A DNA stretch of 36,662 nt from Candidatus Yanofskybacteria bacterium RIFCSPHIGHO2_01_FULL_41_26. GTDB lineage: Bacteria > Patescibacteria > Paceibacteria > 2-02-FULL-40-12 > GWA2-44-9. Positions 20,667 to 29,035 of the stretch are shown in pieces. The notes under the pieces were generated by a model. That model made no database searches. It was not told where the DNA came from and worked only from the letters and a program-made list of their open reading frames with translations. The translations under genes and the position numbers were made by a program. Where the stretch lies: positions 1 to 36,662 of the forward strand of contig MGJB01000011.1 in assembly GCA_001794055.1 (NCBI GenBank), given 5' to 3'. Numbering within the stretch: the stretch's first letter is position 1; the number at the start of each line of letters is the position of its first letter.

Positions 20667-22084
20667 TGTCACAGCTGGATTCAAATTCTTCACCACAAGC
20701 AGAAAAAGAAATGTTCGAATCGTTTGAGCTGCAAGTCAAAGATCTATTAGCATCGCGGGAAAGATTTGTTAGGAATCACCAAGACTTAAAAATTGGTTTG
20801 GAATCAGAAATTGCCATTCATGCCCGATTAGACAATACTGATCTAGTTCAAAAAAGAGATGCAATTATCTCTGAGAATTCGGATTTTACGGATATAGAAC
20901 TTGGTGCCAGCCAGATAGAAATCAGGACTCCACCGGTGGATATTATTTCCAGTAGCGGTTTAGCTAGCTTGACGGAAATATATAAGCAGAGATTCAATAG
21001 TGTTTTGCAGTCAGCACGAAAACATGGAGTTAAGTTACTCCGTGTAGGTGCAAATCCGTTTTTGCCAACGATAAATACTCCTAGAACTGATAAGCCGAAG
21101 TATCGTTTGGTGCCCGACTTTTACAATCGGCATAGGAATCCTAGCTTGGACACAGTGATTGGTCTTGGTCCGCATAGGGTAGATATCGGGGATGCTGCGG
21201 TTGTTTCTCTATTTCAATCATTCCAGGTAAACCTTGAGGCCAAGTCTCTGGAAGATGCTTGCGACAAGATGAACAGATCTCTGGCTATTGTTCCTTATCT
21301 TTTGGCTCTTTCTGGTAACGCCAGGTATCTCAATTGTCAGGATACTCGGATTCAAGACTCACGGATGATGAGTTGGGAAGCCAGCCATGATACAAGAGTT
21401 TTCTGTGATACTAAATTTCAAGATTTAAGAATTATATCTTGGGAAAAGAGTTTTGATGTCAGGCCGGGAAAAACAGAAAATTGGCAAAACGAGTTAAGAG
21501 TAGGATTGCCAGGACGTTATTTTAGGGATTTAGCTGATTATCTTGAAAGAGCAGGGACTTTTCCATTTATATTGCACAACCCAGAGGCGGCTCTAGCAAT
21601 CTCTATAGGTATGACGTGGCTGGATGCGAGAACTAAATTTATTGGAGATTCTGCAATTGTGGAGCTGAGACTGCTTTCTACGCAGCCGACTATTGAGGAG
21701 GAAATTCTGCTAACCCTCTTATACGTTGGCAGACTCTATCATTCTCAGCAGAGCAAGGAAAATCTTATGCCTATAAACATGGTTAGAGAAAATAGGCTTT
21801 CCGCGATGCTTCAGGGTATTAAAAGACCCATGTGGTTTTTAGACAAGAATGGTAACCCTATCAAATTGCCGACTAATCTTGGATTGGAGTTAGAAATTGA
21901 AAAGGCTAAGATTGGACTTAATCAGCTAGGATTGTTGCCCTCTCTTGATATAGGTGTTCTGAGATCAACATTAGAAAATGGTTCGCCGTCAGATAGACTG
22001 GCGAGGGCTTTAGGTTCAAAAGATCTAATTTCGATTACTGATATGGAAGAGGCCCTTACTTTCTGTAATCTAGAGCGTGTTTGA
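20666..22084 (+). CDS. GCS2-type carboxylate-amine ligase C (EgtA/GshA-like)
   Basis: The 472-residue protein is the largest of the three ligases. It has KIGLESEIAIHARL (~43-56), IELGASQIEIRTPPVD (~77-92), FQSFQVNLEAKSLEDACDKM (~180-199), ALSGNARYLN and the late IVELRLLSTQPTIEEEIL. This motif order is that of EgtA and plant-type glutamate-cysteine ligases. It starts with GTG behind GGAGGAGGTG and overlaps the stop of ligase B. The 3' end overlaps the convergent recR gene by 29 bases. The substrate is unknown; glutathione or ergothioneine synthesis is unlikely to be complete, because no partner genes such as gshB, egtB or egtD are seen. Confidence 0.7.
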   Translation: MSQLDSNSSPQAEKEMFESFELQVKDLLASRERFVRNHQDLKIGLESEIAIHARLDNTDLVQKRDAIISENSDFTDIELGASQIEIRTPPVDIISSSGLASLTEIYKQRFNSVLQSARKHGVKLLRVGANPFLPTINTPRTDKPKYRLVPDFYNRHRNPSLDTVIGLGPHRVDIGDAAVVSLFQSFQVNLEAKSLEDACDKMNRSLAIVPYLLALSGNARYLNCQDTRIQDSRMMSWEASHDTRVFCDTKFQDLRIISWEKSFDVRPGKTENWQNELRVGLPGRYFRDLADYLERAGTFPFILHNPEAALAISIGMTWLDARTKFIGDSAIVELRLLSTQPTIEEEILLTLLYVGRLYHSQQSKENLMPINMVRENRLSAMLQGIKRPMWFLDKNGNPIKLPTNLGLELEIEKAKIGLNQLGLLPSLDIGVLRSTLENGSPSDRLARALGSKDLISITDMEEALTFCNLERV

Positions 22085-22649
22085 GAGTTATCTCGTCAGC
22101 ATACTCCAGGTGGGAACCAGAGGAGAGGCCACGGGCAAGGCGTGTGATATACACGCCTTTTTTGTTTTTGAAAAGGTCGCGGAGGTAGTGAGAGGTAGTT
22201 TCACCGGCGGTATTGGGATTGGTGGCGATGATCAATTCAACATTTTTGCCTGCTAAGTTATCCATGCGCTTTCCCAGCTCTTCTAAGCGGAGCATTTCGG
22301 GATTAAGGCCATCAAGAGGATTTATTGCTCCCCCAAGAACATGATAGAGACCCTTGTAAAGCCCAGTTCGTTCTATAGAATCCAAGTCGGTAATCTTTTC
22401 TACCACTAAGAGTTTTGTCTGATCTCTTTTCTTGTCTAAACATACTGCGCACAATCCGTTATTGGATATATTAAAACACACAGGACAAAACGAAATTTCT
22501 TTGTGGAGGTTTGCCACAGCATTGCCGAATTCCTGGAGTTCTTCTTCCGGCTTATTCATTAAAGCAATAACAAACCTGGCTGCTTGTCTTGGCCCGACGC
22601 CGGGAAGTTTTTGGAATAATTTTACTATTTCTTTAAATTTCGTGTTCAT
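22056..22649 (-). CDS. recR: Recombination protein RecR
   Basis: RecR works with RecF/RecO to load RecA at gaps. The 197-residue protein shows the helix-hairpin-helix start (LFQKLPGVGPRQAARFV), the zinc finger FCPVCFNISNNGLCAVC (four Cys) and the Toprim region LLVVEKITDLDSIERTGLYKG, cut here to VVEKITDLDSIE. IIATNPNTAGETTSHYL and the C-terminal TRLARGLSSGSHLEYAD are diagnostic. It begins 3 bases after the dnaB stop and is co-directional. Confidence 0.95.
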   Translation of the reverse strand: MNTKFKEIVKLFQKLPGVGPRQAARFVIALMNKPEEELQEFGNAVANLHKEISFCPVCFNISNNGLCAVCLDKKRDQTKLLVVEKITDLDSIERTGLYKGLYHVLGGAINPLDGLNPEMLRLEELGKRMDNLAGKNVELIIATNPNTAGETTSHYLRDLFKNKKGVYITRLARGLSSGSHLEYADEITLKHALDYRK

Positions 22650-22652
22650 GTT

Positions 22653-24080
22653 TTACAAATAATTTTCACCGTCGTTTACTACTCCCAGGTCGCCATGAAT
22701 TTTATCCAATTCCAAGAACCTTAAACTGTCGGGATTAATTTTGAAATCAATTTCTCCGGTAGGGCCATTTCTATGCTTGGCGATAATTAGCTGGGCAGTG
22801 TTAATCTGGTCAGGATTTAATTTATCTCTATCTTTAGTTTTGTCTTCTCGGTGAATAAACATAACTAAGTCTGCGTCTTGTTCTATACTGCCAGAATCTC
22901 TCAAATCAGACAGTTTGGGCCGGTGGCCGTCTCTTTGTTCTACGGCACGGGACAATTGGGAGATGGCGATTATCGGAATATTTAATTCTTTGGCTAAACC
23001 TTTAAGTCCGCGGGATATTTCCGTAACTTGCTGGACGGAGCTATCATAATTTCGGCGAGCGGACATTAACTGCAAATAATCAACGACCAAAAGACCCAAG
23101 TTTCCATGTTCAGATTGCAGTCTTCTGGCCATGGCTCTCATTTGAAGTATGTTTGGCGATGGGGAGTCATCTATAAACAGAGGTAAATTTTTCAATTCTT
23201 CACAAGCGCGGGTTGTTTCCTGAAGTTCTTCTCCGAGTTTACCGGTTCTCATTTTCCACAAACTTACTCCTGATTGAGCGGCGATAAGACGGTCAACAAT
23301 TTGATCAAGCGACATTTCCATACTGAATATTCCCACAGGGACGTTATCTTTAGCCACATTTAAAGCAAGATTTATGGCAAATGCTGTTTTACCGACTGAC
23401 GGCCTCGCCGCAAGTACTATCAAGTCGGATTTCTGAAGCCCACCCAGCTTGTCGTCTAATCCTGCGAAATATGTTCTTTGGCCTCTGATATTGCCATCAC
23501 CTTGATTAAGAATTCTGTTCATTGCGTCGTCCAGAGTATTTCCGAGCCGTAAGAAATTTTTGGTGAGAGATTTTTGGGAAACGGAAAAAAGCTTCTTCTC
23601 GGCCTCGTCCAGAAGATCTTCGACGTCATTTTCTTCATTGGCGCTGATGCCAATGATGTGGTGCGCGGCATCGATCAGGTCTCTCAACATTTTTTTACGC
23701 TGGACTATTTTTGCATAAGAGAGAATGTGGGCCGAAGTTCCCACAGAACCAGCCAAAGAGGTGAGGTAGGCCATTCCGCCTATATCTTCAAAGTGACCCA
23801 TCTCTTCCAACTTGTTGGACAAACTTAAAAGATCAAGAGGTTCGTGTTTGTCGAATAGAGAAATTACCGCCTGATAAATGATCTGGTGGTTTCTTTGATA
23901 AAAATCCTCGGGCCTTAGAAGGTCGGTAACTTTATTTATTGCTTCTTTATCAATCAAAAGGGAACCAAGAAGAGTTTTCTCAACTTCCAGCGCTTGTGGC
24001 GGCAACTTGTCGGCAGAAATTTTGTTCACGATGCATACATTATCATGGATTAAAAAAAGATAATCAAGTTTTTTGTGCAT
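22653..24080 (-). CDS. dnaB: Replicative DNA helicase DnaB
   Basis: DnaB is the hexameric helicase of the replication fork. The protein has the N-terminal collar (LPPQALEVEKTLLGSLLID), the linker, and the RecA-like domain with Walker A ARPSVGKTAFA, Walker B LLVVDYLQLM and the arginine-rich SRGLKGLAKELNIPIIAISQL, cut here. HRNGPTGEIDFKI is the conserved C-terminal motif. The length of 475 is normal. The start is uncertain: ATG at 24080 gives a 29-residue unusual N-terminus, while GTG at 24029 gives one closer to the family. Confidence 0.93.
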   Translation of the reverse strand: MHKKLDYLFLIHDNVCIVNKISADKLPPQALEVEKTLLGSLLIDKEAINKVTDLLRPEDFYQRNHQIIYQAVISLFDKHEPLDLLSLSNKLEEMGHFEDIGGMAYLTSLAGSVGTSAHILSYAKIVQRKKMLRDLIDAAHHIIGISANEENDVEDLLDEAEKKLFSVSQKSLTKNFLRLGNTLDDAMNRILNQGDGNIRGQRTYFAGLDDKLGGLQKSDLIVLAARPSVGKTAFAINLALNVAKDNVPVGIFSMEMSLDQIVDRLIAAQSGVSLWKMRTGKLGEELQETTRACEELKNLPLFIDDSPSPNILQMRAMARRLQSEHGNLGLLVVDYLQLMSARRNYDSSVQQVTEISRGLKGLAKELNIPIIAISQLSRAVEQRDGHRPKLSDLRDSGSIEQDADLVMFIHREDKTKDRDKLNPDQINTAQLIIAKHRNGPTGEIDFKINPDSLRFLELDKIHGDLGVVNDGENYL

Positions 24081-24107
24081 TAACTGTTAGTAAAAATAAA
24101 TTTATCA

Positions 24108-24136
24108 TTGACAAATCAATAAAATAGGTGTAAATA
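24108..24136 (+). promoter_or_regulatory. Promoter of the small membrane protein at 24167
   Basis: TTGACA (24108-24113), 17-base spacer, TAAATA (24131-24136). Confidence 0.6.
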
Positions 24137-24166
24137 TGAGAAATTATGGTTCTTTGATGGGGACAA

Positions 24167-24457
24167 ATGGAAATCTTGGCCTTGGTTATGTTGGGAAGTC
24201 TTTTTTCGGCTGGAATTTTGTTCTTTTGCGGTCTTTATTACAGTATTTTGGGTAACATAAAATCTGCAAAGTTAATGGCGCTTGCTTTGCTGAATCTAGC
24301 TATTTCATGCACAGTTCTTCTTTACTATGCCGGAAATCTGATCCCTTTAGTTTTGATAAATTATTTGAGAATGTCCTCATTTATTTTTCTCGGCTTATCA
24401 GCGTTTTTTTACTGGTCTTATCAGCTTAATAAAAATAAGGATGGCCAGAGGGGGTGA
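24167..24457 (+). CDS. Small membrane protein, three helices
   Basis: The 96-residue protein has three hydrophobic helices (ILALVMLGSLFSAGILFFCG, ~residues 3-22; LMALALLNLAISCTVLLYYA, ~36-55; FIFLGLSAFFYWSYQL, ~72-87) and a charged C-terminal tail. I do not recognise a family. It is divergent from dnaB and its stop codon abuts that of convergent cysS with no spacing. It has its own promoter. Confidence 0.6.
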   Translation: MEILALVMLGSLFSAGILFFCGLYYSILGNIKSAKLMALALLNLAISCTVLLYYAGNLIPLVLINYLRMSSFIFLGLSAFFYWSYQLNKNKDGQRG

Positions 24458-25834
24458 TTATTTCTTAGTTACCAGAGATCCGTAGACAGTATCGTCAACC
24501 TGATAGCCCCGATCTTCGATCTGGGCTCTTATTTTATCCGCTTCCTCGTAATTATTTTCCTGACGCAATTCTTCTCGCTTTTGAATAAGTTTAGTGATAC
24601 TGTCCGGGATTTTTTCTTGTTTGGCGGGTATAATTCCTAGGACGGAGTTTATGTTTTGAAGAAATTTTCTTATCTTTTTTGCACTGTTTCGGTTTAAGGA
24701 ATTATCGACAAGCATCGAATTTACCTTGCGTGTTAAATCAAATATTAGTGCAATAACACGCGCGGTATTAAAGTCGTCATCCATAGCTTCCTCGAATTTT
24801 CGGCGGTAGTCTGAAATTTCAAAATCATTATTTCCGTTTGCAAGAGACAGTTTTTGAATAAATTCTGCTATTCTTTGAACTGCCGCTTGAGATTGGTTGA
24901 CAACACTATCATTATAATCCAACGGTGAGCGGTAATAATTAGAAAGAACCATAAATCGGATTGTTTCAGGAGAATAGTTTTTTAAAGCATCCTTGATGGT
25001 TATGAAATTTCCTAATGATTTGGACATTTTTTGTTCTTTCACGGTAAGAAATCCCGGATGCAGCCAGTATTTAACGAACGGTTTTTTACCCGAAGCAGAT
25101 TCTTGCTGGGCAATCTCGGCTTCATGGTGGGGGAACACGAGATCTACTGCTCCGCCGTGCAAATCGTACTGTGAGCCGAAATGATAGTCGGTAATGGCGG
25201 TGTCCTCAATGTGCCAGCCAGGACGGCCGGTTCCCAAGGATGACTTCCATGACGGTTCATTTGGTTTTGAAAACTTCCACAAGGTGAAATCGCCTTTATT
25301 TTTTTTGTTCACGCTTTCATCGATGCGAGAGATTGCGTCTTCCGCCTGGTTGGCGGTACGGTGGGCGAGCTTGCCGTAGTCAGGAAATGTAGAAAGATCA
25401 AAGTAGTATCCATCACCATCTATTTTGTATGCATGACCTTTTTCCAATAATGTCTCGACTTGTTTGACGATTTGCTTAATATAACCGGTTGCACGAGTAT
25501 ATTTGTTTACGCTGTCTATTTTGAGCGCTTTGGTATCTTCTAAAAATGACTTTTCAAATATTCTTACTAATTCTTTGACTGATTTTCCATCTCTCTGGGC
25601 TCGATCGATTATCCTGTCCTCTATATCGGTAATGTTCATTAGGTATGTGACCTTGTATCCGCGATATCGTAAATATTTCGCCACGACATCAAAAAACACA
25701 TATGTTCTTGCGTGGCCTATGTGGGAATGATCGTATACCGTCGGACCGCAGACAAACATTTGGACTTTTTTGCCTGCTGGATCACGCGGTTTAAACTCCT
25801 CTTTTGTTTTTGTTAACGTATTATAAATTTTCAT
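24458..25834 (-). CDS. cysS: Cysteinyl-tRNA synthetase
   Basis: CysRS charges tRNA-Cys. The 458-residue class I synthetase has the zinc-binding FVCGPTVYDHSHIGHART with the HIGH motif, WHIEDTAI, HHEAEIAQQESASG and the KMSKS loop as QKMSKSLGNF. The C-terminal region is short, as in many bacteria. An upstream GTG at 25849 is in frame but lies inside a perfect hairpin; the ATG at 25834 gives the family N-terminus (MKIYNTLTKTKEEF). Confidence 0.95.
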   Translation of the reverse strand: MKIYNTLTKTKEEFKPRDPAGKKVQMFVCGPTVYDHSHIGHARTYVFFDVVAKYLRYRGYKVTYLMNITDIEDRIIDRAQRDGKSVKELVRIFEKSFLEDTKALKIDSVNKYTRATGYIKQIVKQVETLLEKGHAYKIDGDGYYFDLSTFPDYGKLAHRTANQAEDAISRIDESVNKKNKGDFTLWKFSKPNEPSWKSSLGTGRPGWHIEDTAITDYHFGSQYDLHGGAVDLVFPHHEAEIAQQESASGKKPFVKYWLHPGFLTVKEQKMSKSLGNFITIKDALKNYSPETIRFMVLSNYYRSPLDYNDSVVNQSQAAVQRIAEFIQKLSLANGNNDFEISDYRRKFEEAMDDDFNTARVIALIFDLTRKVNSMLVDNSLNRNSAKKIRKFLQNINSVLGIIPAKQEKIPDSITKLIQKREELRQENNYEEADKIRAQIEDRGYQVDDTVYGSLVTKK

Positions 25835-25844
25835 CGAAACTTTG

Positions 25845-25886
25845 GACACCCCCCTGTTTATGCATAGGCATAAACAGGGGGGTGTC
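25845..25886. repeat. Perfect 19-base-arm hairpin between the transporter gene and cysS
   Basis: GACACCCCCCTGTTTATGC, loop ATAG, and the exact complement, followed on the plus strand by five T. The T-tract orientation does not suit the two minus-strand genes. The G6/C6 core and clean hairpin resemble the palindromes around the RAYT gene. Confidence 0.85.
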
Positions 25887-25889
25887 TTT

Positions 25890-27149
25890 TTAGAATAGAA
25901 AAAATATCAGTATTGAACAAATGGACATAATCCAAAATGTGATATAGCCGAACCAATTTAAGCGCTTGCTGTTTACATAGTTGCCCATGATCTTTCTGTT
26001 GTTAGCCATATGGAGGACCATTATTATTAATATCGGGGATATCACGGCATAAAGAAGAGAAGTATAGAAAAGCGCTTTAATTGGATGAAATCCCAAAAGC
26101 GGAATAGCCAAACCGATAACCGTGGACGCGATTATAATAATATAAAACTCTTTTGCTTTCATGAAGCTTTTATTGAATCCTTCTGTCCATCCGAAAACTT
26201 CGGCAATGACATAAGCAGCTGAACCGGCAAGGACAGGAATGGCCAAAAAACCGGAACTTAAAATTCCGATAGCGAATAATGAATAAGCATAATTACCGGC
26301 AAGCGGTCTTAACGCTTCGGCGGCGTCCCGGAGTGTCTCTATGTTAGTGATTCCTGACCTAAAAAGGGTAGCAGCTGTTAGTGTAATAATGAAGAAAGTT
26401 ATCAGGTTTGAGAAACTCATTCCTATTCTGGTATCTTTGTCCATGGCCCGCATTTCTTCCGGAGTAGAAGGGCGAAGCCGGCAAATATGTCCGGGCTTGC
26501 ATTGTTCGATTATTTTTTCTTCAACTTCCTGATTGGCTTGCCAGAAAAATAAATACGGCGAGAGGGTCGTTCCCATAAACGCTATTAAAATTACCAGATA
26601 TTCTTTATTAAAAACAATATTGGGAACAAAGAGGTGATAAAATACTTTTGGCCAATCTTGATGGACGGTAAAAGAAGCGAAGACATAGGCGAACAAAGTC
26701 AGGGCGAGCCATTTGAAAACAGTAAAAATCTTTTGGTAAGGGAATATGAGAATTGACCCTAGTATCAAGAGAGTAATGGCGATGGCGGTAAGTTTTTCCG
26801 GCAAAGGGGCAATCATGGCTACGGCTTGGGCCATTCCAGACATGTCAGCCCCTATATTAATTGTGTTTGCTCCGACTATCAAAACAGCTATTGTTATCAT
26901 TACCCACTTTGGATAATGCTTTTTCATATTACCGGCTAAACCTTTGTTGGAAATTCTGCCGATGCGAGCACTCATTTCCTGAATAGTAACCATCAAGGGT
27001 AGAGAAAACAAAGCTACCCAGAGCATTGAATAACCAAACTTTGCTCCGGCTATAGAGTAAGTTGCGATTGCGGACGGTTCGTCATCCGAAGCACCGGTAA
27101 CAAGTCCAGGCCCGAGGGATTTCCAAAGTTTTTTTATTTTATTAGACAT
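25890..27149 (-). CDS. Nramp-family divalent metal transporter, non-canonical metal site
   Basis: The 419-residue protein has about eleven membrane helices and the Nramp start GPGLVTGASDDEPSAIATYS. Canonical Nramp transporters have DPGN in helix 1 and a MPH motif in helix 6. Here helix 1 has SDDEPSA and helix 6 has GTTLSPYLFFWQANQEVEE. Such changes are known in Nramp-related branches, including those proposed to carry Mg2+, so Mn2+/Fe2+ selectivity should not be assumed. A Cys/His-bearing loop EQCKPGHICRL after helix 6 is notable. The gene stands alone upstream of cysS. Confidence 0.82.
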   Translation of the reverse strand: MSNKIKKLWKSLGPGLVTGASDDEPSAIATYSIAGAKFGYSMLWVALFSLPLMVTIQEMSARIGRISNKGLAGNMKKHYPKWVMITIAVLIVGANTINIGADMSGMAQAVAMIAPLPEKLTAIAITLLILGSILIFPYQKIFTVFKWLALTLFAYVFASFTVHQDWPKVFYHLFVPNIVFNKEYLVILIAFMGTTLSPYLFFWQANQEVEEKIIEQCKPGHICRLRPSTPEEMRAMDKDTRIGMSFSNLITFFIITLTAATLFRSGITNIETLRDAAEALRPLAGNYAYSLFAIGILSSGFLAIPVLAGSAAYVIAEVFGWTEGFNKSFMKAKEFYIIIIASTVIGLAIPLLGFHPIKALFYTSLLYAVISPILIIMVLHMANNRKIMGNYVNSKRLNWFGYITFWIMSICSILIFFLF

Positions 27150-27186
27150 GAGTTAATTATCTGGCCAAGACATTTTAATTTTACCA

Positions 27187-27215
27187 TTGAAATTAACATT
27201 TTGACATGGTAGTAT
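27187..27215 (+). promoter_or_regulatory. Promoter of the orphan gene at 27253
   Basis: TTGAAA (27187-27192), 17-base spacer, TAGTAT (27210-27215). A nearby TTGACA (27201-27206) lacks a matching -10. This promoter excludes the ATG at 27214 as start. Confidence 0.55.
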
Positions 27216-27252
27216 GCTTTACACGTTGTTTTACAAAGAAAAGAAGGTCAAG

Positions 27253-27738
27253 ATGTCCAAGTTGGATCTAATCATTGTCGGCAATATTGTAATTTATCCG
27301 GCCTTAGCTAAGTTTTTAAAAAGATCTCATTATTACATGAAGTATGATCAAGAGGAAGAGAGAATAACGTTTTCTGTTAATGATGGTGACGGTGGTAGGT
27401 GTTTATTTGAAGTTCGGAATGCTTCTCATGAGAATGCACTTAAGCTTGCCAAAGAATTGGGCTTGAAATCTTTAGACAGAGATCCCGAGCATGCGTGTTT
27501 CTGGTCAAAATATTATGAGGTGTTGCACTTATTTCATGATGGAAGTGAAGAGGCCGAATGGTTGAGGATAGAAATATTCAAACTCGGGATTGCTTGCCGG
27601 GTTAGGAAAACTTCCAGAATATGGGCACTGCATATGGGCCAGTACTCTTATGGCCCAACGATGTGGACTGCTGCGCAAGCGCTAGAAGAGATTAAGAGAT
27701 ATAATCACGAAGAACCGACTTTAGACGTAGTATTTTAA
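27253..27738 (+). CDS. Hypothetical protein (161 residues)
   Basis: I do not recognise a family. The protein begins MSKLDLIIVGNIVIYPALAK and contains FSVNDGDGGRCLFEVRNAS, a Trp-rich HACFWSKYYEVLHLF and RIWALHMGQYSYGPTMW. It looks like a soluble alpha/beta protein without signal peptide. An ATG at 27214 is in frame but overlaps the -10 box; AAGAAGG before 27253 supports the later start. A clean terminator overlaps its stop codon, so it is a single-gene unit. Confidence 0.65.
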   Translation: MSKLDLIIVGNIVIYPALAKFLKRSHYYMKYDQEEERITFSVNDGDGGRCLFEVRNASHENALKLAKELGLKSLDRDPEHACFWSKYYEVLHLFHDGSEEAEWLRIEIFKLGIACRVRKTSRIWALHMGQYSYGPTMWTAAQALEEIKRYNHEEPTLDVVF

Positions 27739-27756
27739 CCCCGAGTAGGGGTTTTT
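27737..27756 (+). terminator. Terminator of the orphan gene
   Basis: ACCCC-GAGTA-GGGGT (27738-27752) followed by TTTT. The stem begins at the stop codon. A perfect DnaA-box match TTATCCACA follows at 27759-27767. Confidence 0.85.
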
Positions 27757-27770
27757 GTTTATCCACATAA

Positions 27771-27797
27771 TTAGCAGTCTTGACATGTGATTGCCAG
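27771..27797 (+). promoter_or_regulatory. Degenerate CIRCE operator (HrcA site)
   Basis: TTAGCAGTC, 9-base spacer, GATTGCCAG. The left arm matches the CIRCE consensus TTAGCACTC at 8 of 9 positions, the spacer has the exact canonical length, and the right arm matches GAGTGCTAA at 6 of 9. It overlaps the -35 box of hrcA, which suits autoregulation of the heat-shock operon. Confidence 0.6.
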
Positions 27798-27809
27798 TTT
27801 TGATATTAT
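27780..27809 (+). promoter_or_regulatory. Promoter of hrcA-grpE-dnaK (predicted leaderless)
   Basis: TTGACA (27780-27785), 18-base spacer, TATTAT (27804-27809). The predicted start falls on the hrcA ATG at 27816. Confidence 0.7.
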
Positions 27810-27815
27810 TTTAAT

Positions 27816-28589
27816 ATGTTAAGGAATAGACAGGCTATGCCTACCGGCAGGCAAATAAAGCTGCTGGACTTCATAATAAGAGAGCATGTAAAAACCGCAA
27901 AACCGGTAGGGTCTGTTTTGATAGCCAAAAAAGCAGGTTTTAAGGTTAGTTCGGCCACTTTAAGAAATGAGATGGGGGCACTGGAGAAAGCTGGCTATTT
28001 GGCTCAGCTCCACACATCCGGCGGGAGGGTGCCAACAGACAAAGCTTACCGATACTATGTAAATTCTTTATTGGAGACCAAGAAAAATCTAAACCTTGAA
28101 ACGGGACATAAAAATAAAATCAAAGATGCGCTTAATGGGACACCTCCCGATCCAAGAGAAATAAATAAAGTTGTCGCCAGAGTATTGTCTAATCTTTCGG
28201 AAAATCTGGTAATAACTGGTATTTCACAGGATCAAGATTTTTTTAAAAAAGGGCTAGTAAGTTTATTTGAAAATCCGGAGTTTAAAGAATTTGGTGAAGC
28301 ATTTCAACTGGCCAAATTTTTTGAAGAGTTTGAGGGGATGTTTCAATTTATTGAAAGAGAATTCTTTAACACATTGGGAGCTCCACGAGGTGTGCCGGTT
28401 CAGATAATGATAGGCAAGGAGAGTCCTTTTAAGCAAATTCAACACGAAACAGTTATGTGTGCCAAATATGGCCTTCCGGGAAACTGTGTCGGTTCATTGA
28501 CACTAGTTGGGCCTACGAGAATGGATTATGAGAAAAATATCGCTTTAATCAAATTTATGACTGAAGAATTAAATAAATTAATTAAATAA
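27816..28589 (+). CDS. hrcA: Heat-inducible transcription repressor HrcA
   Basis: HrcA represses chaperone operons by binding CIRCE. The 257-residue protein has the winged helix (LLDFIIREHVKTAKPVGS, then GFKVSSATLRNEMGALEKAGYL and HTSGGRVPTDKAYRYYV) and the C-terminal family motif LVGPTRMDYEKNIALIKFM. It is well short of the usual ~340, the loss being in the middle domain, as often in Patescibacteria. The N-terminal MPTGRQ is encoded by a palindromic repeat that also occurs in ftsL. grpE follows after 9 bases. A CIRCE-like site covers its promoter. Confidence 0.92.
   Translation: MLRNRQAMPTGRQIKLLDFIIREHVKTAKPVGSVLIAKKAGFKVSSATLRNEMGALEKAGYLAQLHTSGGRVPTDKAYRYYVNSLLETKKNLNLETGHKNKIKDALNGTPPDPREINKVVARVLSNLSENLVITGISQDQDFFKKGLVSLFENPEFKEFGEAFQLAKFFEEFEGMFQFIEREFFNTLGAPRGVPVQIMIGKESPFKQIQHETVMCAKYGLPGNCVGSLTLVGPTRMDYEKNIALIKFMTEELNKLIK
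27838..27853. repeat. GC-rich palindrome inside hrcA
   Basis: TGCC-TACC-GGCA-GGCA. It differs from the ftsL copy in few bases and encodes the same MPTGRQ-type peptide. Confidence 0.75.
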
Positions 28590-28598
28590 CTTAAAATT

Positions 28599-29033
28599 AT
28601 GGATGAACCAAATAAACAACAAGGGGTTGACATCGAAACAGTGACACAGAACAAAGAAGAAGAGTACCTGAATAACTGGAAACGAGAACGAGCTGATTTT
28701 TTGAATTATAAAAAGGACGAGTCGCGGCGTATGGAGGAATTTGTGAAATTCGCCAACGAGGACCTAGTTCTTGAGATGATGGAACTGGTGGATGATCTAG
28801 AGATTGTGGCAAAAGAAATTCCCGGTGTCGGTCTGGAACATATAAGTAAAAGATTCAGTGAATTATTTAAAAAGTATGGCGTGGAGAGAATTAGTGTAGA
28901 TGGCCAGTTTAATCCCGCTCTACACGAAGCAGTAGAAACGGAAAAAGAAGGGACAAAAATGGTAGAAGTCAGGGCGGGATATACAATGCACGGCAAAGTT
29001 ATCCGGCCGGCAAGAGTAAGGTTAACAAAATAA
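28599..29033 (+). CDS. grpE: Nucleotide exchange factor GrpE
   Basis: GrpE releases ADP from DnaK. The 144-residue protein has the long N-terminal helix (YLNNWKRERADFLNYKKDE), the conserved LVLEMMELVDDLE, and the C-terminal beta domain (FNPALHEAVETE, MVEVRAGYTMHGKVIRPARV). The length is at the short end of the family. It lies between hrcA and dnaK, with a structured gap before dnaK. Confidence 0.93.
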   Translation: MDEPNKQQGVDIETVTQNKEEEYLNNWKRERADFLNYKKDESRRMEEFVKFANEDLVLEMMELVDDLEIVAKEIPGVGLEHISKRFSELFKKYGVERISVDGQFNPALHEAVETEKEGTKMVEVRAGYTMHGKVIRPARVRLTK

Positions 29034-29035
29034 TC

